The notes under the pieces are model-generated. The model searched no databases and had not been told where the DNA came from. It saw only the letters and a program-made list of their open reading frames with translations. 64,000 nucleotides of DNA from Streptomyces sp. NBC_01262 (GTDB lineage: Bacteria > Actinomycetota > Actinomycetes > Streptomycetales > Streptomycetaceae), in assembly GCF_036226365.1 (NCBI RefSeq), contig NZ_CP108462.1, positions 5,719,501-5,783,500 on the forward strand, read 5' to 3'. Below, piece after piece: positions 9,489-18,803 of the stretch (within the stretch, counting starts at the first letter, position 1; each line of letters starts with the position of its first letter). A program made the position numbers and the translations under genes.

Positions 9489-9782
9489 TCATTCCTGAGG
9501 CTGACCCGTACCGCCCTCCGCTGATACCTCGGCCGCAGCCCGGCGCAGTGCGTCCCGCCGGGCCCGTACGTACCAGAGCCCGATGAGGCCGAGGCCCGTG
9601 CCGGCCAGGCAGGTCCAGATCCACCAGGTGTGGCCGTGGTCGGCGTACCAGCCGTAGAAGGGCAGCTGGACGACGAAGAGCGCGAACCACACGATCGTCC
9701 CGATCGTGACCGTCGCGACGTCGTTCGCCTCCAAGGCCTCGGGCGCCTCGCGCTCCGGCGTCGTCCACTCGCTCAGTCGCAT
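9489..9782 (-). CDS. DUF2530 small membrane protein
   Basis: 97 residues with two hydrophobic helices ('TIGTIVWFALFVVQLPF' and 'WWIWTCLAGTGLGLIGLWYV') followed by an Arg-rich cytoplasmic tail. The pattern fits the actinobacterial DUF2530 family of unknown function. The ATG at 9782 is preferred to 9812 because the product then begins with the usual short polar segment 'MRLSEWTTPEREAPEALEAN'. It lies about 85 bp upstream of the P-type ATPase on the same strand and may be its operon partner. Confidence 0.8.
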   Translation of the reverse strand: MRLSEWTTPEREAPEALEANDVATVTIGTIVWFALFVVQLPFYGWYADHGHTWWIWTCLAGTGLGLIGLWYVRARRDALRRAAAEVSAEGGTGQPQE

Positions 9783-9922
9783 GCGCACAGCGTATGCGCT
9801 CCGGGCGGACATCTACGCGCGGAGATAGCGTTCGCGGCAGCTATATGTTCATACTGAAACGGTCTGGTTCCGGCTGGATTCTTTCGTAGCATTCTCCAAA
9901 AACCCACACGCAAGGACCCCGC

Positions 9923-11380
9923 ATGTCCTCCTCGGCCCCCACCTCGGTCGAAGCAGCCCCGCTGCGCCCCGAGCCGCCGACCAGTAGCCTTGACCGCTTC
10001 TTCAGGATCTCCGAGCGGGGTTCCTCGATCCCCCGCGAGATCCGCGGCGGCCTGGCCACCTTCTTCGCGATGGCCTACATCATCGTGCTGAACCCGATCA
10101 TCCTCAGCTCGGGCACCGACAAGTTCGGTCACCACCTCAGCGGCGGCCAGCTCGTCACCGCCACTGTCGTGACCGCCGCCTTCACCACGCTGCTCATGGG
10201 CGTCGTCGGCAACGTCCCGATCGCGCTCGCCGCCGGGCTCGGCGTGAACAGCGTGGTCGCGCTGCAGCTCGCGCCGAAGATGAGCTGGCCGGACGCGATG
10301 GGCATGGTGGTGCTGGCCGGCTTCGCGATCATGATCCTGGTGGCGACCGGCCTGCGCGAGCGCGTCATGAACGCGGTCCCGCTCGGCCTGCGCAAGGCGA
10401 TCGCCATCGGCATCGGCCTGTTCATCATGCTGATCGGCCTGGTGGACGGCGGCTTCGTCACGCGCGTCCCGGACGCCGCGCACACCACCGTGCCGCTGCA
10501 GCTCGGCGCGGACGGTCACCTGACCGGGTGGCCGGTGCTGATCTTCATCCTCGGCACCCTGCTGACCCTCACCCTGATCATCCGCAGGACGCCGGGCGCG
10601 ATCCTCATCAGCATCGTCGCCATGACCGGGCTCGCGGTCATCGTCGACGCGGTCGTGGACATCAAGCCCGCCGCCTGGGGCCTCACCGTCCCGCAGTGGC
10701 CGGGCAACCCGGTCTCGTCCCCGGACTTCGGGCTCCTGGGCAAGGTCAGCCTCTTCGGCGGCTTCGGCCAGGTCGGCGTGCTGACCGGTGTGCTCTTCGT
10801 CTTCACCGTGCTGCTGAGCTGCTTCTTCGACGCGATGGGCACGATCCTCGGCGTCAGCGACAAGGCGCACCTGCTGGACGACAAGGGCGACCTGCCCGGC
10901 ATGAACAAGGTCCTCATGGTCGACGGCATCGCCACCGCCGCCGGCGGCTTCAGCTCCAGCTCCGCCAACACCTGCTTCGCGGAGTCCACCGCCGGTGCGG
11001 GCGAGGGTGCGCGCACCGGGCTGGCCTCGGTCGTCACCGGCCTGCTGTTCGTGGTCGCGCTGTTCCTCACGCCGGTCGCCACCATGGTCCCGGCCCAGGC
11101 GGCCACTCCCGCGCTGGTCGCGGTGGGCTTCCTGATCCTCGCGGGCGGCATCCGGGACATCGACTGGAGCGACTTCACGATCGCCGTCCCGGCGTTCCTG
11201 ACCATGCTGCTGATGCCGTTCACGTACTCCATCACCAATGGCATCGGCATCGGCTTCATCGTCTTCTGCGTGCTGCGGCTGGCCGTCGGGCGGGGCCGCG
11301 AGGTGCCGCCGGCGCTGTACGTGGTGGCGGGCGTCTTCGCCTTCTACTACCTGATGCCGGCGCTGGGGCTGGCCTCGTAG
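9923..11380 (+). CDS. NCS2-family purine permease (AzgA-like)
   Basis: 485 residues with 12-14 hydrophobic segments. Family features are 'GGLATFFAMAYIIVLNPIIL' near the N-terminus, 'GLGVNSVVA', and 'FFDAMGTILGVSDKA' with the following 'SSSANTCFAESTAGAGEGARTGL' block, typical of AzgA/COG2252 adenine-guanine-hypoxanthine:H+ symporters. ATG 9923 is preceded by AAGGA at 9912-9916. The roughly 140-bp leader shows no convincing purine riboswitch. The 3' end overlaps the convergent ribbon-helix-helix gene by 34 nt. Confidence 0.9.
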   Translation: MSSSAPTSVEAAPLRPEPPTSSLDRFFRISERGSSIPREIRGGLATFFAMAYIIVLNPIILSSGTDKFGHHLSGGQLVTATVVTAAFTTLLMGVVGNVPIALAAGLGVNSVVALQLAPKMSWPDAMGMVVLAGFAIMILVATGLRERVMNAVPLGLRKAIAIGIGLFIMLIGLVDGGFVTRVPDAAHTTVPLQLGADGHLTGWPVLIFILGTLLTLTLIIRRTPGAILISIVAMTGLAVIVDAVVDIKPAAWGLTVPQWPGNPVSSPDFGLLGKVSLFGGFGQVGVLTGVLFVFTVLLSCFFDAMGTILGVSDKAHLLDDKGDLPGMNKVLMVDGIATAAGGFSSSSANTCFAESTAGAGEGARTGLASVVTGLLFVVALFLTPVATMVPAQAATPALVAVGFLILAGGIRDIDWSDFTIAVPAFLTMLLMPFTYSITNGIGIGFIVFCVLRLAVGRGREVPPALYVVAGVFAFYYLMPALGLAS

Positions 11381-11568
11381 CCGGCCGCCGCCTCGTAGAA
11401 CCTCTCGGTCTCGTCGACGGAGGCCTTGAGCCGCTCGTCGAAGTCATCGCGGATGAGCGTCCGGACTATGTAGTCCTGGACGCTCATTCCGCGTTTTGCG
11501 GCGTGCGCATGAAGGCGGTCCAGCAGGTCCCCGTCTATGCGCATGCTGAGCACTCTCGTAGCGGCCAT
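11347..11568 (-). CDS. ribbon-helix-helix (CopG-type) DNA-binding protein
   Basis: 73 residues from ATG 11568 (an upstream ATG at 11640 would add an unlike, basic extension). The N-terminal 'ATRVLSMRIDGDLLDRLHAHAAKRGMSVQDYIVRTLI' has the beta-strand/helix/helix pattern of ribbon-helix-helix proteins, often antitoxins or small regulators. No toxin-like partner adjoins it: the neighbours are a permease and a divergent MarR gene. It could regulate itself or be an orphan antitoxin-like regulator. Confidence 0.7.
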   Translation of the reverse strand: MAATRVLSMRIDGDLLDRLHAHAAKRGMSVQDYIVRTLIRDDFDERLKASVDETERFYEAAAGYEASPSAGIR

Positions 11569-11679
11569 GCAGTCAGGGTCCGGTCCCCATACCTCATCGC
11601 GCGGCCCTTTCCGGGACGAACTCACTCGGACGGGTGACATCGGGCACAGATGTGTTTGCCGGGGTGCCGCGGAGTTTCC

Positions 11680-11705
11680 TTAGCGTAAGTAATGAGCTAG
11701 CCTAA
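11680..11705. promoter_or_regulatory. candidate promoter/operator of the marR-MFS operon
   Basis: The 26 bases before the GTG at 11711 contain TTAGC (11680-11684), GCTAG (11696-11700) and CCTAA (11701-11705), an AT-rich imperfect inverted repeat in otherwise GC-rich DNA. TAGCCT (11698-11703), 8 nt before the GTG, could be the -10 box of a leaderless mRNA. MarR proteins usually bind such repeats in their own promoters; this assignment is inference. Confidence 0.4.
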
Positions 11706-11710
11706 ATAGC

Positions 11711-12145
11711 GTGACCGAACTCTCCGAGGACGACCGCGCGGCGGTCAACTCGCTGCGATCCGCCGTTATGCGGCTGTCGCGGCGGCTGCGCCATCAGCGG
11801 GTGGACGAATCGCTCAGCGCGACAGAGATGTCGGTGCTCGCCACCCTCACCCGCTGCGGCACCGCCACGCCGGGGGAGCTCGCGCGCAAGGAGCACGTCC
11901 AGCCGCCCTCGATGACCCGCATCGTGGCCATGCTCGAAGCCAAGGGCCTGGTCCGCCGGGACCCCCATCCGGACGATCGCCGCCAGGTCGTCGTCAGGCA
12001 GACCGAACAGGCCGAGGCGATGCTGGTCGAGAGCCGCCGCAAGCGGAACGCCTGGCTGGCGCAGCTCACGGAGCGCCTCACCGACGAGGAGCGCGCGGTG
12101 CTGCGCGAGGCCGCGCCCGTCCTGGAGAAGCTCGCACAGCTATAA
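11711..12145 (+). CDS. MarR-family transcriptional regulator
   Basis: 144 residues. The winged helix is clear: 'LSATEMSVLATLTRCGTATPGELARKEHVQPPSMTRIVAMLEAKGLVRRDPHPDDRRQVVV', including the conserved DxRxxxV wing. The flanking helices give the dimer interface. GTG 11711 has no leader-encoded Shine-Dalgarno, so the message may be leaderless. It lies 31 bp upstream of an MFS exporter gene on the same strand, the common arrangement in which MarR represses its own efflux pump until a ligand binds. Confidence 0.9.
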   Translation: MTELSEDDRAAVNSLRSAVMRLSRRLRHQRVDESLSATEMSVLATLTRCGTATPGELARKEHVQPPSMTRIVAMLEAKGLVRRDPHPDDRRQVVVRQTEQAEAMLVESRRKRNAWLAQLTERLTDEERAVLREAAPVLEKLAQL

Positions 12146-12176
12146 GGAAGACCACTAACGAGGAGGCGAACACCGA

Positions 12177-13508
12177 TTGAGTTCGGCAGCCGCATCAGAC
12201 GCCGCACCCGAACCGAAGACCGCCACGAAGACGACCTTCAGCTCACTGAGAAACCGTAACTACCGGCTCTTCGCCGCAGGCGGCCTCGTCTCCAACACCG
12301 GCACCTGGATGTCCCGGATCGCCCAGGACTGGCTGGTCCTGAGCCTCACCGGCTCCTCGTTCGCCGTCGGCATCACGACCGCTCTGCAGTTCCTGCCCAT
12401 GCTGCTCTTCGGGCTCTACGGCGGCGTCATCGCCGACCGCTACCCCAAGCGGCAGATCCTGCTCGGCACCCAGGCCGCCATGGGCATCCTCGGCCTCACG
12501 CTGGCCGCGCTGACGCTGAGCGGTCACGTCCAGGTCTGGCACGTCTACGCGATCGCCTTCGGCCTCGGCATGGTCACCGTCGTCGACAACCCCAGCCGCC
12601 AGGCCTTCGTCGTCGAGATGGTCGGCCCTGCCGACGTCCGCAACGCCGTCTCGCTGAACTCCGCCAACTTCCAGAGCGCCCGGCTGATCGGCCCCGCCGT
12701 GGCCGGCGCCCTGATCACCGCCGTCGGCAGCGGCTGGGCCTTCCTCTTCAACGGGCTGTCCTTCCTGGCGCCCCTGACCGGCCTGCTGCTCATGCGCACC
12801 AGCGAACTGCACGTCGTCCAGCGCGCTCCGCGCGGCAAGGGCCAGCTGCGCGAAGGCCTGCGCTATGTCGCCGGGCGCCCGGAGCTGATCTGGCCGATCG
12901 TCCTGACGGGGTTCATCGGCACCTTCGCCTTCAACTTCCCCATCTGGCTCACCGCCTTCGTCCACGACGTCTACCACGGCGACGCGGGCATGTACGGCCT
13001 GTTCAACACCCTCATGGCCGTCGGGTCGGTGATCGGCGCGCTGCTGGCCGCCCGCCGCGGCAAGACGCGCATGCGGCTTCTGGTCGCCGCCGCCTTCGGC
13101 TTCGGGATGCTGGAGGCCGTGGCCGCGCTGGCGCCCGCATACTGGGTCTTCGTCCTGCTGCTGGCCCCGATCGGGATCTTTGGCCTCACCTTCAACACCA
13201 CCGCCAATGCCAGCATCCAGCTCGCCACCGACCCGGCGATGCGCGGCCGCGTCATGGCCTTGTTCATGATGGTCTTCGTCGGCGGCACCCCGATCGGCGG
13301 CCCCGTCATGGGCTGGGTCACCGAGACCTACGGCGCCCGGGTCGGCTTCCTGAGCGGCGGCCTCATCGCCGCCGCCGCTGCCGCCTGCGTCGGCCTGGTC
13401 CTTGCCCGGGTGGGCGGCCTGAAGGTGAAGATCGACCTCCACCCGGGAAAAGACCGTCAGCTGATCGCCCTGGTGCCTCGTGAGCCGGAGCTCGCCGCGG
13501 CCGTGTGA
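12177..13508 (+). CDS. MFS drug/metabolite exporter (MFS_3/EntS-like)
   Basis: 443 residues and about 12 TM helices. 'RNRNYRLFAAGGLVSNTGTWMSRIAQDWLVLSLTGSS' is typical of the MFS_3 (EntS-like) branch, and 'GVIADRYPKRQ' is the loop 2-3 motif. The TTG at 12177 is the likely start because AGGAGG (12161-12166) is spaced 10 nt before it and no better codon follows. Probably co-transcribed with and controlled by the upstream MarR protein. It ends 6 bp from the convergent aminopeptidase gene. Confidence 0.88.
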   Translation: MSSAAASDAAPEPKTATKTTFSSLRNRNYRLFAAGGLVSNTGTWMSRIAQDWLVLSLTGSSFAVGITTALQFLPMLLFGLYGGVIADRYPKRQILLGTQAAMGILGLTLAALTLSGHVQVWHVYAIAFGLGMVTVVDNPSRQAFVVEMVGPADVRNAVSLNSANFQSARLIGPAVAGALITAVGSGWAFLFNGLSFLAPLTGLLLMRTSELHVVQRAPRGKGQLREGLRYVAGRPELIWPIVLTGFIGTFAFNFPIWLTAFVHDVYHGDAGMYGLFNTLMAVGSVIGALLAARRGKTRMRLLVAAAFGFGMLEAVAALAPAYWVFVLLLAPIGIFGLTFNTTANASIQLATDPAMRGRVMALFMMVFVGGTPIGGPVMGWVTETYGARVGFLSGGLIAAAAAACVGLVLARVGGLKVKIDLHPGKDRQLIALVPREPELAAAV

Positions 13509-13514
13509 TCCGGA

Positions 13515-14918
<1,404 letters not shown>

Positions 14919-15063
14919 TCAAGCGCATACCGGGCGTACCGCCACGAAAATCGGGCGTTGTAGGGATAACCCGGTGTCGCTCCGTCCGGCGCCGGGTGGC
15001 GATGGCGGCCGTTTGCCCCGGTCTGCCACCAGGAGAAGACTGGTCGGTGTCAAAGGAGGCGCT

Positions 15064-15678
15064 ATGTTCGTACGCACGATCTACGCGACCGGCGACCCGG
15101 AGAAGATCGGTACGGCGGTCGACGGAGTGACCGGCGAGGGCCGGAAGATGCTGGCACAGCAGCCCGGATTCCGCGGTGTCGGGGTGTTCACCGACCGGGC
15201 GATCGGGAAGCTGGTGATGGGCTCCTGGTGGGACAGCGAGAAGGCCAGGCAGGACAGTGACGAGCAGCTGCGGCAGCTCCGGGCGGCGATCTTCGAGCCC
15301 TTCGCCGCGACGCTGCTGATCGCGAACTACGAGGCGGTGGCCGTGCACCGGCTGCGGCAGCCGGAGGCCGGGCGCGCCGCGCTGCGGCTGAGCAGGGTGG
15401 AGTTCGACCCGGCGGACGCGGATCTGTTCGCCGAGACGTTCACCGCGACGGTGCAGCACCGGCTGGAGCTGCTGCCGGGGCTGGTCGCGTCCTCCCTGTT
15501 CCTCGACCGTGCGCGGGGCCGGGGCATCGTGAACGCGATATTCGAGGACCGCGCGGCGCTGGCGGCGTCGCGGTCCGCGCACGCGGCCGTACGGCATGAG
15601 GGCGCCGCGAAGGCACATGTCAGCGTGTACGCGCTGGAGGAGTTCGACGTGGTCCTCGCGGAGCTGCGACTCGACTGA
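15064..15678 (+). CDS. antibiotic-biosynthesis-monooxygenase-fold protein
   Basis: 204 residues from ATG 15064, with a strong AAGGAGG at 15053-15059. Two ABM/dimeric alpha-beta-barrel repeats can be recognised: 'GFRGVGVFTDRAIGKLVMGSWWDSEKARQDSDEQLRQLR' and a second, weaker one near 'GLVASSLFLDRARGRGIVNAIFEDRAALAASR'. Such proteins act as cofactor-free monooxygenases, heme-degrading enzymes or sensors; no specific role can be assigned. The TGA stop (15676-15678) is the target duplication of the adjacent insertion sequence, so the reading frame survived the insertion but its native terminator did not. Confidence 0.75.
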   Translation: MFVRTIYATGDPEKIGTAVDGVTGEGRKMLAQQPGFRGVGVFTDRAIGKLVMGSWWDSEKARQDSDEQLRQLRAAIFEPFAATLLIANYEAVAVHRLRQPEAGRAALRLSRVEFDPADADLFAETFTATVQHRLELLPGLVASSLFLDRARGRGIVNAIFEDRAALAASRSAHAAVRHEGAAKAHVSVYALEEFDVVLAELRLD

Positions 15679-15714
15679 AAGAGCGTTTCGTCCTGTCCGT
15701 AGTGTTTGGTCGCG
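15679..15714 (+). repeat. left terminal inverted repeat of the IS
   Basis: 36 bp beginning AAGAGCGTTTCGTCCTGTCC. It matches the reverse complement of 16737-16772 except at position 21 (G here, A there). The transposase stop codon (15717-15719) lies 2 bp inside it. Confidence 0.95.
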
Positions 15715-15716
15715 GA

Positions 15717-16556
15717 TTATGTGCCTCGCCAGTTTGGGGTGGATTCTGTGGTGAGTCTGCGGCTCATGAGGTCGATCATCGCGAGGTGGATCATGGCTTC
15801 GGAGCGGTGCGGGTGGGTTTCGTAGTCACGGGCGAGACGGCGGTGGTGCATGAGCCAGCCAAAACTCCGCTCGACGGTCCAGCGTCTGGGCAGGACCTTG
15901 AACCCCTTGGTCCCCGGGGCTCGTTGGACAACATGGACGTCGATGCCCAGGCGGGCGCCGTGGTCGATGGCGGTGGTGCGGTAGCCGGAGTCGGCCCACG
16001 CCTTGGTGATGCGCGGGTGGGCGGTGGCGATCCGGGTGAGCAGGTCGATGCCGGCGGCGGTGTCGCTGACGTCGGCGGCGGTGACCATGACGGCCAGCAG
16101 CAGGCCGAGCGTGTCGATCCCGAGGTGCCGCTTGCGCCCCACGATCCTTTTGCCCGCGTCGGTGCCCTGGCCGGTGCGGTGCACGTTGGCGGAGGTCTTG
16201 ACGCTCTGGGAGTCCAGGACGCAGGCGCTCGGTTCACGGTTGCGGCCCTCGGCCTCGCGGACCTGGTGCCGCAGCAGTCCGTTGAGCTGCTCGAAGATGC
16301 CGTCCTGCTGCCAGTGGCCGAAGTAGTGGTAGACCGTGTTCCAGTGAGGGAAGTCGTGGGGCAGGTAGCGCCAGGGGATGCCGGTGCGGTCGACGTAGAG
16401 GATGGCCTCCATGATCCGGCGCAGGTCGTGCACGGGCGGGCGGCCGATGTCCAGGCCGTTGCCGCGGCGGTCGGCGCGCCAGGCGGTCAGGACGGGTTCG
16501 ATGAGGTTCCAGCGGGCGTCGGACAGATCGCTGGGGTAGCGGTGCGGCGGGCTCAT
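15717..16556 (-). CDS. IS5-family DDE transposase
   Basis: 279 residues from ATG 16556 ('MSPPHRYPSDLSDARWNLIEP'), the usual start context for this family; the frame stays open upstream to the right repeat but that part is Arg-rich and unlike transposases. The DUF4096-like N-terminal helix region is followed by the DDE catalytic core: Asp115 (VLDSQSVKTS), Asp189 (AWADSGYR) and Glu229 in 'WTVERSFGWLMHHRRLARDYE'. No frameshift or internal stop is seen, so the enzyme should be functional. Confidence 0.93.
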   Translation of the reverse strand: MSPPHRYPSDLSDARWNLIEPVLTAWRADRRGNGLDIGRPPVHDLRRIMEAILYVDRTGIPWRYLPHDFPHWNTVYHYFGHWQQDGIFEQLNGLLRHQVREAEGRNREPSACVLDSQSVKTSANVHRTGQGTDAGKRIVGRKRHLGIDTLGLLLAVMVTAADVSDTAAGIDLLTRIATAHPRITKAWADSGYRTTAIDHGARLGIDVHVVQRAPGTKGFKVLPRRWTVERSFGWLMHHRRLARDYETHPHRSEAMIHLAMIDLMSRRLTTESTPNWRGT

Positions 16557-16736
16557 GTTTCGGTAGTACGGCCCGGCCGCCCCGTCCCCCAGGGCGTAGA
16601 CCGGGGCGGGCGAGGCATCCCGGGATGACACGGGAGCACGAGGAGCGAAACGGGCGCGCGAGCGGCCCCGCCACCTGCCTTGGAACCCAACGGCGTCGAT
16701 CAGCCACTCCCGCACCACGAATCGGACAGCCCATTT

Positions 16737-16772
16737 CGCGACCAAACACTATGGACAGGACGAAACGCTCTT
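16737..16772 (-). repeat. right terminal inverted repeat of the IS
   Basis: 36 bp, the inverted partner of 15679-15714 with a single mismatch. The duplicated target TGA follows at 16773-16775. Confidence 0.95.
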
Positions 16773-16852
16773 TGAGTCGTCGTTGTGTAACGGATGTACC
16801 GGTGGTGTTCCAGGTTCGGAGGACGGCTGCGGGGCGCGCTTAGTGTTCTGCC

Positions 16853-17596
16853 ATGAAGTGCCGCCTCGCCGTCGTGCTCGCCGCCGCCGGCGCGCTGTTC
16901 GCGGGCGCCTGCGACTCGGCTTCCGAACAGGCGCCCGTCACGAACCGCACCGCCTCCGGCGAGGTCCGGACCGTGCTGCCGACCTGGATCAGTGGACTGC
17001 GGGTCATCGACGACAAGAAGGACATCGGCAGCTGCGGGGGGTCGATCAAAATCCCCCTGGTGCCCGGGGCGGAAGCGCTGACGCGGACGCTGCGGGAGCA
17101 GGTGACGACGTTCGGTTTCTGCGGGCAGGATGTCAGCTTCGACTTCCTGGTCGCGTCCGGCGACGTGGTGGGCGTGCAGACCACCAGCCAGTACCCGACG
17201 GCGGTGGGGAGCGCGCTCGCGTTCGCCACGTACTGGTACGACGGCCGCGCCCGCAAGGTCGTACCGGCGCTGGGGATGATCAAGCGCGGGTCGGTGACCC
17301 GGTATGTGAGGCTCGTGGAGAAGGCTCTCAGGGCGCGGGCGGGCGCGGACGCGGCGACGGCCAAGGCGTCACTGGAGGATCCGATCTTCCGGGAGATGAC
17401 GCTGGACAATCTGGCGTTCGCGGAGAACGGGTCCCTGGTGGCGATCTTCGACCCGGGTGAGGTGGCCGTGACGGCGGCCGGACGCCAGGAGGTGACCGTG
17501 CCGAGAGCGCAGGTGGCGCCGCTGCTGTCGGAATTCGGCCGGCGGGTGCAACGGCAGGCGATGCACCCCGGGCACAGCCTTGAGCTGGGCGGCTGA
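16853..17596 (+). CDS. secreted lipoprotein, DUF3298/RsiV-like
   Basis: 247 residues. An N-terminal lipoprotein signal MKCRLAVVLAAAGALFAGAC carries the lipobox LFAGAC, with Cys20 as the lipidated residue. The C-terminal half has the beta pattern and closing 'GEVAVTAAGRQEVTVPRAQVAPLLSEFG', which resembles the DUF3298 domain of RsiV-type proteins (assignment by pattern). Two Cys (near 'GSCGG' and 'GFCGQ') may form a disulfide. No good ribosome binding site precedes ATG 16853. The next gene, thpR, begins 1 nt after its stop, so the two are co-transcribed. Confidence 0.75.
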   Translation: MKCRLAVVLAAAGALFAGACDSASEQAPVTNRTASGEVRTVLPTWISGLRVIDDKKDIGSCGGSIKIPLVPGAEALTRTLREQVTTFGFCGQDVSFDFLVASGDVVGVQTTSQYPTAVGSALAFATYWYDGRARKVVPALGMIKRGSVTRYVRLVEKALRARAGADAATAKASLEDPIFREMTLDNLAFAENGSLVAIFDPGEVAVTAAGRQEVTVPRAQVAPLLSEFGRRVQRQAMHPGHSLELGG

Positions 17597-17597
17597 G

Positions 17598-18164
17598 ATG
17601 AGGCTGTTCGTGGCCGTGCTGCCGCCCGAAGGACCGCTGGGGGAACTGGACGACGCCGTCCGGGTGCGGCTGCGCGGACTGCCGGGCACCGACGAGCTGC
17701 GGTGGACCGAGCGCGCCGGGTGGCACCTCACCCTCGCCTTCCTCGGGGAGGTGGCCGAGGAACTGCTCCCCGAGCTGGCCGAGCGGCTGGACCGCGCCGC
17801 CCGCCGGCACGAGCCGCACGACCTCGGGCTGGCCGGCGGGGGACGGTTCGGCGACCGCGCGCTCTGGGCGGGGGTGGCCGGGGCCGACATGCGCAGGCTG
17901 GCCGAGTCCGCGCAAGCCGCCGCGCGCAGGGCGGGCGTGACCGTGGCCGCCGAGCACGGCTTCCACCCGCACCTCACACTGGCCCGGCAGCGCCACCTGG
18001 GCACAGTGCCCCTGCGGCCCTTCGCCGACGCCCTCGGCGGCTTCACGGGCACCCCATGGACGGCGGACGGGATCGCTCTCGTACGCAGCCACGCCCCGGC
18101 ACCGGGAGTGCCGGGGGCGCAGCCGCGCTACGAGACGCTGCGGACCAGCCCGCTGGGGCGGTGA
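17598..18164 (+). CDS. thpR: RNA 2',3'-cyclic phosphodiesterase
   Basis: 188 residues, the normal length of the LigT/ThpR 2H phosphoesterase family. It opens with the family start 'MRLFVAVLPP' and has the two catalytic HxTx motifs, HLTL (His43/Thr45) and HLTL (His125/Thr127). The enzyme opens 2',3'-cyclic phosphate ends of RNA to 2'-phosphates in the cytoplasm. ATG 17598 follows the lipoprotein stop by 1 nt, implying translational coupling; no functional link between the two is obvious. Confidence 0.9.
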   Translation: MRLFVAVLPPEGPLGELDDAVRVRLRGLPGTDELRWTERAGWHLTLAFLGEVAEELLPELAERLDRAARRHEPHDLGLAGGGRFGDRALWAGVAGADMRRLAESAQAAARRAGVTVAAEHGFHPHLTLARQRHLGTVPLRPFADALGGFTGTPWTADGIALVRSHAPAPGVPGAQPRYETLRTSPLGR

Positions 18165-18198
18165 CCCCGGGGATTCCCCCGGCGGTTAGTCTCGGTAC

Positions 18199-18285
18199 GT
18201 GGACCCGAAGACCCGTACCCGAGTGATGACCGCCGCGCTGGTGCTGATGCTGGCCGTGGTCGTGATCGCGGCGGCCGTCCGTTAG
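18199..18285 (+). CDS. 28-residue single-helix membrane peptide
   Basis: GTG 18199 to TAG 18285 encodes MDPKTRTRVMTAALVLMLAVVVIAAAVR: a short basic head, one hydrophobic helix of about 18 residues and an Arg end. Its codons show the local third-position G/C bias. It lies 34 bp after thpR and its stop overlaps the end of the convergent GNAT gene. From memory, similar short 'MDxKTRxRVM' peptides occur in other actinomycetes, but I cannot confirm this here. Function unknown. Confidence 0.5.
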   Translation: MDPKTRTRVMTAALVLMLAVVVIAAAVR

Positions 18286-18803
18286 GACAGGGCCTGGACC
18301 CGCTGCGCGAGCAGCTGGCCCGGCCAGTCGCCGACAGTGAAGGGCTGGACGGGCTCGAAGCCGTTGCGCCGGTAGTAGTCGACGAGCCGGCCGTCGCTCC
18401 CGGCGTAGCAGTCGACCCGCAGCAGCCCGATGCCCAGGCGGCGGGTTTCGGTGACGGCATGCGCGAGGAGCGCGGCGCCGACGCCCCGCCCGGCATGGCG
18501 GCGGTCGGTCACCAGCAGGTGGATGAAGACCTCGGGCTCGTCTGCCGGAGGCACGTAGTCCTGGCTCTGCTGCCTGAGGGTGATCGTGCCGGCCGGCGCC
18601 CCGTCGATCTCGGCGATCCATGGCGTGCCGGTCCGCGCGAGCTCACGGACCCGCTCGACCGCCTTCGGCCGGGCGGACCAGGGCTCGGTGCCCCACTGGC
18701 CCTCGCGGCCGTTGGCGACCAGCCACTCCACGGCGCCGTCGAGCAGCGCCAGGATGGCGGGGACGTCCTCCTCGCCACCCTGGCGAATGATGATGTCGCT
18801 CAC
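18282..18803 (-). CDS. GNAT-family N-acetyltransferase
   Basis: 173 residues from GTG 18803, which overlaps the aldo/keto reductase stop in a GTGA coupling. The GNAT core is clear: 'PEVFIHLLVTDRRHAGRGVGAALLAHAVTETRRLG' holds the acetyl-CoA-binding R/Q-x-x-G-x-G/A signature (RRHAGRGVGAAL), followed by 'LLRVDCYAGSDGRLVDYYRRNGFEPV'. The acceptor substrate is unknown. Second gene of a two-gene operon. Confidence 0.88.
   Translation of the reverse strand: MSDIIIRQGGEEDVPAILALLDGAVEWLVANGREGQWGTEPWSARPKAVERVRELARTGTPWIAEIDGAPAGTITLRQQSQDYVPPADEPEVFIHLLVTDRRHAGRGVGAALLAHAVTETRRLGIGLLRVDCYAGSDGRLVDYYRRNGFEPVQPFTVGDWPGQLLAQRVQALS

Larger units (their letters stand above)
15679..16772 (-). mobile_element. 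intact IS5-family insertion sequence, 1094 bp
   Basis: Bounded by 36-bp terminal inverted repeats with one mismatch (15679-15714 and 16737-16772; outer ends AAGAGCGTTTCG). The 3-bp direct repeat TGA flanks it (15676-15678 and 16773-16775), fitting the TNA target preference of some IS5 subgroups. It carries one transposase gene on the minus strand with complete DDE residues. Nearly perfect ends, an intact gene and a perfect target duplication suggest a recent and possibly still active copy. Confidence 0.93.

Noticed and set aside
7325-9586. 753-codon plus-strand frame opposite the P-type ATPase
   Set aside because: Gly/Asp/Val-rich low-complexity translation typical of codon-complement frames; the minus strand encodes a complete ATPase.
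11680-11705. Iron box (DmdR site) upstream of the MarR gene
   Set aside because: TTAG/CTAA ends are present, but the interior does not match the 19-bp TTAGGTTAGGCTAACCTAA pattern. A MarR or promoter site is the simpler reading.
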